A stretch of DNA of 17,321 nt from Candidatus Aminicenantota bacterium (GTDB lineage Bacteria; Acidobacteriota; Aminicenantia; UBA2199): assembly GCA_026393775.1 (NCBI GenBank), contig JAPKZM010000272.1:1-17321 (forward strand). The letters run 5' to 3'. The notes under the pieces are model-generated. The model saw only the letters and a program-made list of their open reading frames with translations, was not told the origin of the DNA and did no database searches. The translations under genes were made by a program, and so were the position numbers. Below are positions 7,906 to 14,318 of the stretch, one piece after another (within the stretch, counting starts at the first letter, position 1; each line of letters begins with the position of its first letter).

Positions 7906-8690
7906 CTGCCGCAGCCGGTTTTGGCCGCCCGTTTTCCGGCGATGGCCTTGAAATATTTCATGGCCGTTCCCCACGAGGAGACCGTGGCGATAACAAAACC
8001 CGGGAAGCCGTCGAGAAATCCGAGCCTCCACAAGTAATGACGCAGGAATGTCACCGGCGGCAGGATCAGCAAGCGCGGGTACAGGAATTTTTTATTTTGC
8101 CTGATGATTTCTTCGGCTAAGAAGATGGAATAGCGATTCAGGCGGCGTATCTGATCGCTGATATCGCGATAGGTGTAATGCAAAATGGCGCCGGCCAAGG
8201 GAACGACCGGACCCGTCAGCAGGAGCCGTTCATGAATTCGCCCCTGCCAGGAAGCGGAATTTTTTTTGAAGAGCCGGATTTTGCGGTCGGGATACCAGCC
8301 CGAGTGCCGGATCCAGCGCCCAAGATAGAAGGTTTTTCTTTTTATGGCGAAGGCGTTCGCATCCGCCGGCGTCCCTTTTTCCTTCAATGCCAATATCGCC
8401 TTTTTCAGCTCGGGCGAAACCCGCTCATCGGCGTCGAGGTTGAGTATCCAGTCATGGGAGGCTTTTTGCATGGCAAAATTTTTCTGCTGCCCATAATCCT
8501 CGAAGCGGTTTTGAAAGAATTGCACCCGGGCTTGCCTGGCGATCTCGGGAGTGCGGTCGGTCGAATTTGAATCAACTACCACGATCTCGTCGGCTACTCC
8601 CTGCAGGCTGGTCAGGGCGTCCGGGAGGCGGTCCGCTTCATTGAAGGTGATGATGACCGCTGAAATCTTCATGCCTTTCGCCTGTTTCAT
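7902..8690 (-). CDS. Family 2 glycosyltransferase, WaaE/KdtX-like
   Basis: The product is a cytoplasmic-face GT-A glycosyltransferase predicted to transfer a sugar from a nucleotide donor onto a lipopolysaccharide core or another surface glycan. It has an N-terminal nucleotide-binding fold (SAVIITFNEADRL, residues 10-22), the acidic motif VVVDSNSTDRT (Asp40), the metal-binding DADE at 86-89, and the family signature HSGWYPDRKIRLF (129-141) with WQGRIHERL after it. The C-terminal third (about 200-248) is hydrophobic and may sit on the membrane. At 262 residues it has the usual length for the family. The ATG at 8690 has no Shine-Dalgarno, but a promoter predicts transcription to start exactly there. 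A second ATG at 8672 (MKISAV) fits family N-termini equally well. The gene lies 57 bp after purH on the same strand but has its own promoter. The acceptor cannot be told from sequence. Confidence 0.88.
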   Translation of the reverse strand: MKQAKGMKISAVIITFNEADRLPDALTSLQGVADEIVVVDSNSTDRTPEIARQARVQFFQNRFEDYGQQKNFAMQKASHDWILNLDADERVSPELKKAILALKEKGTPADANAFAIKRKTFYLGRWIRHSGWYPDRKIRLFKKNSASWQGRIHERLLLTGPVVPLAGAILHYTYRDISDQIRRLNRYSIFLAEEIIRQNKKFLYPRLLILPPVTFLRHYLWRLGFLDGFPGFVIATVSSWGTAMKYFKAIAGKRAAKTGCGS

Positions 8691-8696
8691 GGGTCA

Positions 8697-8725
8697 AAAA
8701 TACTTGAATTTGCCCGTTTTGTCAA
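8697..8725 (-). promoter_or_regulatory. Promoter of the WaaE-like gene, predicted leaderless start
   Basis: A perfect -35 box TTGACA (8720-8725) is followed after 17 bp by TATTTT (8697-8702). TGACCC then leads directly into the ATG at 8690, so +1 should fall on that ATG. This is a promoter-based reason to prefer 8690 over 8672 as the start. Confidence 0.65.
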
Positions 8726-8747
8726 TGGAGCCGGAACTCGCCCGGAA

Positions 8748-10268
8748 TCAGTGGCGAAAGTGACGGATGCCGGTAAAAAGGAGCTTAATGCCGAGCTTTC
8801 TGGCGGTTTGGATCACAGCGGAATCCCTGACCGAGCCGCCGGTCTCAACCACGACGGCGATCTTGTGCTTGCCGGCCAGCTCGACCGAGTCGGGGAAGGG
8901 GAAAAAGGCATCGGAAAGGAGGACCGCGCCGGCAACCGGCGACTGGCTTTTGCGAATGGCCAATTCCACCGCATCGACGCGGCTGGCTTGGCCGGCGCCC
9001 ACCCCGATGAGCTGGAGGTTCTTGACGATGATGATGCCGTTCGACTTCACGTACTTGATGAGTTTCCAGCCGAATTCCACGTCGAACTTCTCCTTCTTGC
9101 CCAGGGGCTTTCCCGCCTTGCGTGCGAAAGCTTCGATGGCAAAGGACAGGTTGTCCCGGCTCTGGTATACGAAGCCGCCGGGGATGGTCTTGAAATCTGC
9201 CTTCTCCTTGTAGCCCGCGGCCATCTTGATCAAGCGCAGGTTTTTTTTCTTGCGCAGGATATTGAGGGTAGCGTCGGAAAAGTCGGGGGCGAGAATGACC
9301 TCGAAAAAGATATCGGCCATGGCCGCCGCTGTTTCGGCTTCGAGGCAATGATTGAAGCCGACGATGCCGCCGTAGGCCGAACGCGGGTCGCCGGCGAAAG
9401 CGCCTTGAAAGGCCAGCGGTTGGGCAGAGGCCCAGGCGGCGCCGCAGGGATTCTGGTGCTTGACGATGATGGCAAAATGCTCCTTCGCCTGGAAATCGTT
9501 GAGCGCTTCATAGACCATGGCGGCATCAAGGATATTGTTGAAGGAAAGCTCCTTGCCGTGCAGCTGCTCGATGGCATGAAAGGGGGAATGGCGATCGCCG
9601 ACCGCCAGAAAAGCCGATTGGTGTGGATTCTCGCCATAGCGCAGCTTTTGCTCGAGACGGCCGCCGATGGTCATGAAGTCGGGAGGGCCCTCCTGGCCGA
9701 TGGCGAGAAAGGAGGCGATCAGCGAATCGTAGAAGGAGGTGTAGGCGAAGGCTTTCTGCGCCAGCAGTTTTCTCAGTTCAAAGGGGATTTCGCTGTTGTT
9801 TTCGATGGCGGCGATGACCGGCTCATAGTCATTCTCGTCGATGAGAACTATGGTGTCCTTGAAATTCTTAGCCGCGGCGCGGACCAGCGACGGGCCGCCG
9901 ATATCGATGTTCTCCAGCATGGCGTCCAGATCGTTGGACTTGCTTGCTAAAGCGGTCTCGAAAGGGTAGAAGTTGATGACGACCAGGTCGATCTTGCCCG
10001 CCCCGAGCTCCTTCAACTGTTCCAAGTGCCCGGCCGTTTTTTTTGCCAGGACCGGGCCGAAGATCAGCGGATGCAGGGTCTTGACCCGGCCATCTAGGAT
10101 CTCCGGGAATTTCGTGATTGCCGACACTTCGCTGACCGGGATACCTTTCCCCTTCAGAAAGGCGGCTGTGCCGCCGGTGGAGACGATCTCCCAGCCTGCT
10201 TTGTTCATGGCGCCGGCGATCTTTATTATCTTTTCCTTTTCATAAACGCTGATCAATGCCCGCTTCAT
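8748..10268 (-). CDS. purH: Bifunctional purine biosynthesis protein PurH (AICAR transformylase / IMP cyclohydrolase)
   Basis: PurH carries out the last two steps of de novo IMP synthesis in the cytoplasm: formylation of AICAR with 10-formyltetrahydrofolate, then ring closure of FAICAR to IMP. The N-terminal IMP cyclohydrolase domain (about 1-145, MGS-like) shows STGGT, ILDGRVKTLHP with active-site Lys63, and INFYPF. The C-terminal transformylase domain shows RYGENPHQ near residue 213, the catalytic Lys-His pair in VKHQNPCGAA near 269-278, DPRSAYGGI, and the closing motifs SDAFFPFPDSVE, GGSVRD and FTGIRHFRH. I chose the ATG at 10268 because GGAGG lies 7 nt upstream and the family begins MKRALISV; the frame stays open 50 codons further but that extension runs past the promoter. 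At 506 residues it has the normal length. It is transcribed from its own promoter, divergent from tRNA-Pro. Confidence 0.98.
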   Translation of the reverse strand: MKRALISVYEKEKIIKIAGAMNKAGWEIVSTGGTAAFLKGKGIPVSEVSAITKFPEILDGRVKTLHPLIFGPVLAKKTAGHLEQLKELGAGKIDLVVINFYPFETALASKSNDLDAMLENIDIGGPSLVRAAAKNFKDTIVLIDENDYEPVIAAIENNSEIPFELRKLLAQKAFAYTSFYDSLIASFLAIGQEGPPDFMTIGGRLEQKLRYGENPHQSAFLAVGDRHSPFHAIEQLHGKELSFNNILDAAMVYEALNDFQAKEHFAIIVKHQNPCGAAWASAQPLAFQGAFAGDPRSAYGGIVGFNHCLEAETAAAMADIFFEVILAPDFSDATLNILRKKKNLRLIKMAAGYKEKADFKTIPGGFVYQSRDNLSFAIEAFARKAGKPLGKKEKFDVEFGWKLIKYVKSNGIIIVKNLQLIGVGAGQASRVDAVELAIRKSQSPVAGAVLLSDAFFPFPDSVELAGKHKIAVVVETGGSVRDSAVIQTARKLGIKLLFTGIRHFRH

Positions 10269-10290
10269 TTCGCGCCCTCCGCTAAACGCC

Positions 10291-10319
10291 ATTATAACTT
10301 GTCGAGGGCTTTGAAGCAA
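10291..10319 (-). promoter_or_regulatory. Promoter of purH
   Basis: A perfect TATAAT (10291-10296) lies 17 bp from a weak -35 box, TTGCTT (10314-10319). The predicted leader of about 16 nt includes the GGAGG site. No purine riboswitch fits in so short a leader, and I see no recognisable PurR site. Confidence 0.6.
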
Positions 10320-10354
10320 AGCGTGATTTAAAAACAAAGAATCGGTCAACCAGA

Positions 10355-10372
10355 CCCGGTCCGGCAACCGGG
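10355..10372. promoter_or_regulatory. Inverted repeat between the purH and tRNA-Pro promoters
   Basis: CCCGGT (10355-10360) and ACCGGG (10367-10372) form a perfect 6-bp dyad with a 6-bp spacer. It lies 2 bp upstream of the tRNA-Pro -35 box and 35 bp from the purH -35 box. It could be an operator, but there is no bound factor I can name, and GC-rich dyads of this size also arise by chance. Confidence 0.3.
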
Positions 10373-10374
10373 GG

Positions 10375-10403
10375 TTCACATGCCGTCGCTTTCGTGATAT
10401 AAT
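10375..10403 (+). promoter_or_regulatory. Promoter of tRNA-Pro
   Basis: TTCACA (10375-10380) is followed after 17 bp by a perfect TATAAT (10398-10403). The predicted start near 10410 leaves about 10 nt of 5' leader for RNase P to remove. Confidence 0.75.
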
Positions 10404-10419
10404 AATTTTTAACATCATC

Positions 10420-10494
10420 CGGGGTGTAGCGCAGACTGGCTAGCGCGTTCCGTTCGGGTCGGAAAGGCCGGAGGTTCAAATCCTCTCACCCCGA
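10420..10494 (+). tRNA. tRNA-Pro, anticodon CGG
   Basis: All arms can be read: acceptor CGGGGTG/CACCCCG (10420-10426 and 10487-10493), D arm GCGC/GCGC, anticodon stem TTCCG/CGGAA with loop TTCGGGT (anticodon CGG at 10455-10457, reading CCG), T arm GGAGG/CCTCT around TTCAAAT, and discriminator A at 10494. The 5' sequence CGGGGTGTAGCGCAG is typical of bacterial tRNA-Pro. CCA is not encoded; six T residues follow directly and may help end transcription. Confidence 0.96.
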
Positions 10495-10519
10495 TTTTTT
10501 CCTTTCTCGTCCATCCTAC

Positions 10520-10548
10520 TTGAATTGCATTTGCGTTTGATGTATAAT
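10520..10548 (+). promoter_or_regulatory. Promoter of the processive GT2 gene
   Basis: TTGAAT (10520-10525) and a perfect TATAAT (10543-10548) are separated by 17 bp. Transcription should start near 10555, giving a leader of about 25 nt that includes GAGGGG before the ATG at 10580. The gene thus has its own promoter between tRNA-Pro and its start. Confidence 0.75.
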
Positions 10549-10579
10549 TCTAACTTCGGTTGTGACCTGAGGGGAAAAA

Positions 10580-12079
10580 ATGGAAAACCTAAACGAATTT
10601 GTAGTCGTGCTTTATTTTGCGGTGCTTTCGTTGCTGGCCGTTTTCGGCGCGCACCGGTATTTCATGGTCTATCTGTATTATAAAAATAAAAAGGCTGTGC
10701 CCAAGCCTGAGCATCCATTTGAGAAGCTGCCGCGCGTGACCATCCAGCTGCCAATGTACAACGAGATGTACGTGGCCGAGCGCCTGATCGACGCCGTGGT
10801 CAAGATGGACTATCCCAAGGAGCTCCTAGAGATCCAGGTTTTAGACGATTCCACCGATGAGACGGTCGCCATCGCCTCGCGGCGGGTGAATCTCTACAAG
10901 GACCAGGGGCTGGACATCTCCTACCTGCACCGCCAGAACCGCAAGGGTTACAAGGCCGGGGCACTGGAAGAAGGGATGAGGGTCGCCAAGGGCGAGTTCA
11001 TCGCCGTTTTTGACGCCGATTTCATTCCCCACAAGAATTTCCTGATGAACACCATCCACTTCTTCACCGCGCCCAACGTCGCCATGGTGCAGGTGCGCTG
11101 GAGCCACTTGAACCGCAATTTTTCGCTGATCACCAACCTGCAGTCGATCTTTCTTGATGGCCACTTCATGATCGAGCACACGGCCCGCAACCGTTCCGGC
11201 CGCTTCTTCAATTTCAACGGCACCGCCGGCATTTGGCGCAAGACCGCTATCATCGACGGCGGCGGCTGGCAGCACGACACGCTGACCGAGGACCTGGACC
11301 TGAGTTACCGGACGCAGATGAAGGGCTGGCAGTTCATTTATCTCCCCGAATATTCGGTCCCGGCCGAATTGCCGGTGGATATCATTGCCTTTAAAGCCCA
11401 GCAGCACCGTTGGGCCAAGGGTTCGATCCAGACGGCTAAAAAGCTCCTGCCCAAAATATTCAAGGCGCCCCTGCCCTTGACCGTGAAAATCGAGGCGTTT
11501 TTCCACCTGGCGGCCAACATCGCCTACCTGCTCATGGTGCCGCTGTCGATTTCCATCCTACCGGTGGTCATCTTGCGCCGGGACATGAACTGGGGCCAGA
11601 TGTTCATCTATGACGTGCCGCTGTTCCTGATGGCCACGGCCTCGGTTTCGGCTTTCTACATCGTCTCGCAGAAGGAACTTTATACGAACTGGACCACCAC
11701 CTTCAAGTACCTGCCCCTGCTGATGGGCCTCGGTATCGGGCTGTCGGTCAACAATTCGTTCGCGGTCGTGGAAGCCCTGCGCAACAAGGAATCCGAATTC
11801 GTGCGCACGCCGAAATTCGGGATTGAAAAGAGCCATGACACCTGGACCACCAAGAAATATAAAGGCAATAAAAAATTATTGATTCCGCTGGTGGAACTCT
11901 TGCTCGGTTTTTATTTCACTGTTGCCGTAGTCATCTGCATCAACGAAGGCATTTGGCTGACTCTGCCCTTCCTGATGCTTTTCCAATACGGATATTTGTA
12001 TATTTCCTTCCTGTCGTTCGCCACTATTTTCAAAAACAAGTTCGTCTTTAAAAAGGCCAGTGTCAGTGTCGTCAACTGA
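10580..12079 (+). CDS. Membrane processive family 2 glycosyltransferase (cellulose synthase / CslA-like)
   Basis: The enzyme is predicted to polymerise sugars from a nucleotide donor at the inner membrane and export the chain. Residues about 5-34 form an N-terminal membrane segment. The GT-A domain follows, with QLPMYNE (56-62), VLDDSTDET (Asp89/90), the DxD-type DAD at 145-147, TED at 236-238 and the processivity motif QQHRW at 274-278. Four or more transmembrane helices follow between about 305 and 490. The QxxRW motif and long membrane domain separate it from simple GT2 transferases. The sequence around KGYKAGALEEGM resembles the mannan/glucan-synthase (CslA) branch more than BcsA, and there is no PilZ domain for c-di-GMP. 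The start has GAGGGG 6 nt upstream. The substrate is not readable. The SelB-like gene follows 64 bp downstream on the same strand. Confidence 0.92.
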   Translation: MENLNEFVVVLYFAVLSLLAVFGAHRYFMVYLYYKNKKAVPKPEHPFEKLPRVTIQLPMYNEMYVAERLIDAVVKMDYPKELLEIQVLDDSTDETVAIASRRVNLYKDQGLDISYLHRQNRKGYKAGALEEGMRVAKGEFIAVFDADFIPHKNFLMNTIHFFTAPNVAMVQVRWSHLNRNFSLITNLQSIFLDGHFMIEHTARNRSGRFFNFNGTAGIWRKTAIIDGGGWQHDTLTEDLDLSYRTQMKGWQFIYLPEYSVPAELPVDIIAFKAQQHRWAKGSIQTAKKLLPKIFKAPLPLTVKIEAFFHLAANIAYLLMVPLSISILPVVILRRDMNWGQMFIYDVPLFLMATASVSAFYIVSQKELYTNWTTTFKYLPLLMGLGIGLSVNNSFAVVEALRNKESEFVRTPKFGIEKSHDTWTTKKYKGNKKLLIPLVELLLGFYFTVAVVICINEGIWLTLPFLMLFQYGYLYISFLSFATIFKNKFVFKKASVSVVN

Positions 12080-12143
12080 TTGCCGGCGCTAGGGAAATCT
12101 CCATTCTACCGATGGGCGAAGTTTCTTTTCTATTTTAAAAAAC

Positions 12144-13187
12144 ATGAAATTCAACGCCTATTTTGTCAGGTTTTATCATCTGCAGACGAGTTTTTCGGGC
12201 GTGATCCAGCTGGACGGAGAGAATGTCAAAGCCAATTTCAAAAGGATAGACGGCGATCTATTCGTGGTGTATTTCAAGAACCAGGTTGAACTCAGGTTCC
12301 TGCAAAAAGTGGCTTTTAAAAACGCCAAGAACATGTTATGCGTGCTGTTGCCTATCCTGTCGCAGTACAATCAGAGAAAACTGAAAAAAATCTCCGAGAT
12401 CCTGGCCGTGATCGAGAGCCAGACTTTTGGCCAGATCATCTGTGCGTTGCTAGCCGTGGAAAAATTCTTGGCCGTAGGGGACCTGCTCCATTTTTTTTCT
12501 GTGGAAAGGTGGGCGGCCATGGCGGTTCTGACCGAATTGGAGACCGCCCGGCAGGTAAAAACCATCAGTTTCAACGATCTTTTCGTCACTTCCTGGAGCC
12601 ATTATTCCCTGAACCTGGCTTCCCTGGAAGAGGCTTTACGCCAGGCTTATGAAAACCGGGAAAAGACGCTGAAATTCAACCAGCTGGAGAAGATCATTAA
12701 GATTCCGCAAACGTCGATTTATTTCAGATACCTGCTGCGAAAATGCAGCTCGCTGTTCCCCTTGAAAATGGCGGCAAACGCCCTTATTTTTTCACAGCTC
12801 CCCCTGACTGCCGATGAGAAGGAGCGCATGACCGAGATCGAGAGGGTTTTGAAAGCCAATAAACTGATGATATTCAATATTGAAAACGTGCAGAAAAACA
12901 CGCCGTTTTCCCTCAGGCAGATAAATGATGCGTTGTGGTATATGATCAACGAGGATAGGCTGCTGCGCTTGAACGAGCGTTACTTCATTTTCAGCGATGA
13001 ATACAACAAGACAATCAATCGCTTGAAAAAATTCATAAGGAACCAGGGCGATGTCATCACCATCGACGATTTGCGCGGCATCACTTCTTACAGCCGGAAA
13101 TACCTCATCATTCTCTTTGAATACCTGGATGGGCAGAATATCACCCAGCGCATTGGAAACAAAAGAAAAATCTTGCTTGGCGCCTGA
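12144..13187 (+). CDS. SelB-like protein lacking the GTPase: domain III remnant plus winged-helix region
   Basis: SelB is the elongation factor that brings selenocysteyl-tRNA to UGA codons; its C-terminal winged helices bind the SECIS RNA. This 347-residue protein matches only the second half. Residues 293-347 fit the last winged helix: a helix, then DDLRGITSYSRKYLIILFEY, then ITQRIGNKRKIL, matching the SelB pattern SRK...LEYFD...T.R.G..R.L. Residues about 80-290 have the size and helix spacing of the preceding winged helices. Residues about 1-70 resemble the beta-rich domain III (FYHLQTSFSGVI, then VELRFLQKVAF). No P-loop, switch motif or EF-Tu domain II precedes it: the frame has a TAG at 12090 and the neighbour is a glycosyltransferase. 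The ATG at 12144 lacks a Shine-Dalgarno. Whether it binds SECIS RNA, other RNA or DNA is unknown. Confidence 0.7.
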   Translation: MKFNAYFVRFYHLQTSFSGVIQLDGENVKANFKRIDGDLFVVYFKNQVELRFLQKVAFKNAKNMLCVLLPILSQYNQRKLKKISEILAVIESQTFGQIICALLAVEKFLAVGDLLHFFSVERWAAMAVLTELETARQVKTISFNDLFVTSWSHYSLNLASLEEALRQAYENREKTLKFNQLEKIIKIPQTSIYFRYLLRKCSSLFPLKMAANALIFSQLPLTADEKERMTEIERVLKANKLMIFNIENVQKNTPFSLRQINDALWYMINEDRLLRLNERYFIFSDEYNKTINRLKKFIRNQGDVITIDDLRGITSYSRKYLIILFEYLDGQNITQRIGNKRKILLGA

Positions 13188-14189
13188 TTAGGAAGTCGCG
13201 ATTCCCAGCCGGACTTTCGCGGTGGCTAAGATATCGTTGTATGCTTTTTCTTGTTCTGTCTGCGGCTGCCCCTTGGTCTTGTGGAACACCACAAGTGTGC
13301 GGAGCAGTTCCTCCGCTTTTTTCGAATAACCTTCATCGTTCAGAAGAAAGGATTCAGCCAGGTAGCCCATGGCGCCGTCGATGTCGGTCTTGTTCAGCAG
13401 GACCCCCAGGTCATAGGCCACCTTGGCGTTCTTTTTCATCTCGTATGAGGCTTTCAAGTTTTCGATGGCCTTGTCCGGATTTTTCAGCCGATTGTACCAC
13501 ATGCCCAGCATTTTAAAGTATTCGGCATTGGGCTTGTTCTGGTTGATGGCCTCTATGCCGCGGATGGCGTCTTCCAGCCTCTGGTTCTTTAGCATGCGCT
13601 CGCTGAAGACCAAGACAAAGTTGGCCGATTTGTCGGATTTGTCCAATTGGTACGCTTCGAGCGATTTGTTGAAGGCGTCAATGGAGCTCTGAGGGTCATC
13701 GGACTTGGCTGCCAGCAATTGCACCTGGATGCGCAGGGCGGGGGCTATGTAGCTGGTATCGATGGTGGTGCTCTGGGTTTCGGCGCGGAGGGTCTTGGCA
13801 AGTTCGATAACCTGGTCGGCATAGCCGTAGGCTCTATCCATGTCCTTTTTGGTCAGATTGTAGGCATTGGCCAGAGACAAGTAAATGCGCAATCTGTTCT
13901 GGGGGTCAACGTCCTTATAAAGAAGTGTTTTTTCTCCGTAAAGAATGGTTTTCTCGAACTGCTGCAGTAAATACGCAGCATCCGCCAGGTTCATGTACAT
14001 ATACATGGCGTTTCGTTCATCCTTGTCGCCATATATCTTGAAATATTCTTCCAGCTTGTCAAACCTAGCCTGCAAGTTTTTTTCACTCTGGATGGCTATC
14101 CAGGCGTCCGTTTGGGCTCTGTCCATCGCCGGCAATATGAAAGCTCCGCCGATTATAAGCATCATAAGGAAAGCACTCATTTTTTTCAT
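13188..14189 (-). CDS. Exported TPR-repeat protein
   Basis: This 333-residue protein begins with a hydrophobic signal peptide (residues about 5-22, core AFLMMLIIGGAFILPA), so it acts outside the cytoplasm or on the membrane. The rest is alpha-helical with TPR-like repeats. The clearest are at about 63-95 (MYMNLADAAYLLQQFEKTILYGEK), 100-130 (IYLSLANAYNLTKKDMDRAYGYAD) and 225-258 (YFKMLGMWYNRLKNPDKAIENLK). TPR domains mediate protein-protein contacts; the partner is unknown. GGAGG lies 8 nt before the ATG. The stop TAA at 13188-13190 directly abuts the TGA of the convergent SelB-like gene, with no base between them. The gene is driven by one of the strongest promoters in the window and is divergent from the M16-like operon, which may point to a shared process, though that is only positional evidence. 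Confidence 0.85.
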   Translation of the reverse strand: MKKMSAFLMMLIIGGAFILPAMDRAQTDAWIAIQSEKNLQARFDKLEEYFKIYGDKDERNAMYMYMNLADAAYLLQQFEKTILYGEKTLLYKDVDPQNRLRIYLSLANAYNLTKKDMDRAYGYADQVIELAKTLRAETQSTTIDTSYIAPALRIQVQLLAAKSDDPQSSIDAFNKSLEAYQLDKSDKSANFVLVFSERMLKNQRLEDAIRGIEAINQNKPNAEYFKMLGMWYNRLKNPDKAIENLKASYEMKKNAKVAYDLGVLLNKTDIDGAMGYLAESFLLNDEGYSKKAEELLRTLVVFHKTKGQPQTEQEKAYNDILATAKVRLGIATS

Positions 14190-14225
14190 TCCTGGTTCCT
14201 CCAGTTTGATTGAGATTTGGGATTA

Positions 14226-14255
14226 ATTATAATTAAAATCTTTTACCAATGTCAA
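14226..14255 (-). promoter_or_regulatory. Consensus sigma70 promoter of the TPR gene
   Basis: Perfect TTGACA (14250-14255) and perfect TATAAT (14226-14231) are separated by 18 bp. The predicted start is near 14219, giving a leader of about 30 nt with a GGAGG site. This suggests strong constitutive expression. Confidence 0.8.
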
Positions 14256-14260
14256 GTTTT

Positions 14261-14280
14261 TTCCGGAGGAAGTCCCGGAA
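14261..14280. promoter_or_regulatory. Inverted repeat midway between the divergent TPR and M16 promoters
   Basis: TTCCGG (14261-14266) and CCGGAA (14275-14280) form a perfect dyad with an 8-bp spacer. It sits between the two facing -35 boxes, 5 bp from one and 6 bp from the other. The placement would suit a dimeric regulator acting on both promoters. No known binding site is recognised. Confidence 0.4.
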
Positions 14281-14286
14281 CAAAAT

Positions 14287-14315
14287 TTGACTAAATGTTT
14301 CTTCCCCGGTAAAAT
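14287..14315 (+). promoter_or_regulatory. Promoter of the M16-like operon, predicted leaderless start
   Basis: TTGACT (14287-14292) and TAAAAT (14310-14315) are 17 bp apart. Six bases after the -10 box comes GTG at 14322, with another GTG at 14319. No Shine-Dalgarno is present, so the mRNA probably begins at or within 3 nt of the start codon. Confidence 0.65.
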
Positions 14316-14318
14316 GTA

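Noticed and set aside
8751..9950. Long open frame on the + strand opposite purH (399 codons)
   Set aside because: It is the complement of a fully motif-supported purH and has low-complexity composition without any recognisable domain.
10269..10418. 50-codon N-terminal extension of purH
   Set aside because: It runs back through the purH promoter towards the tRNA-Pro gene, and the family start with its GGAGG site is at 10268.
12080..12289. Small open frame directly after the processive GT2 gene
   Set aside because: It overlaps the SelB-like gene in another frame, and its translation has no recognisable features.
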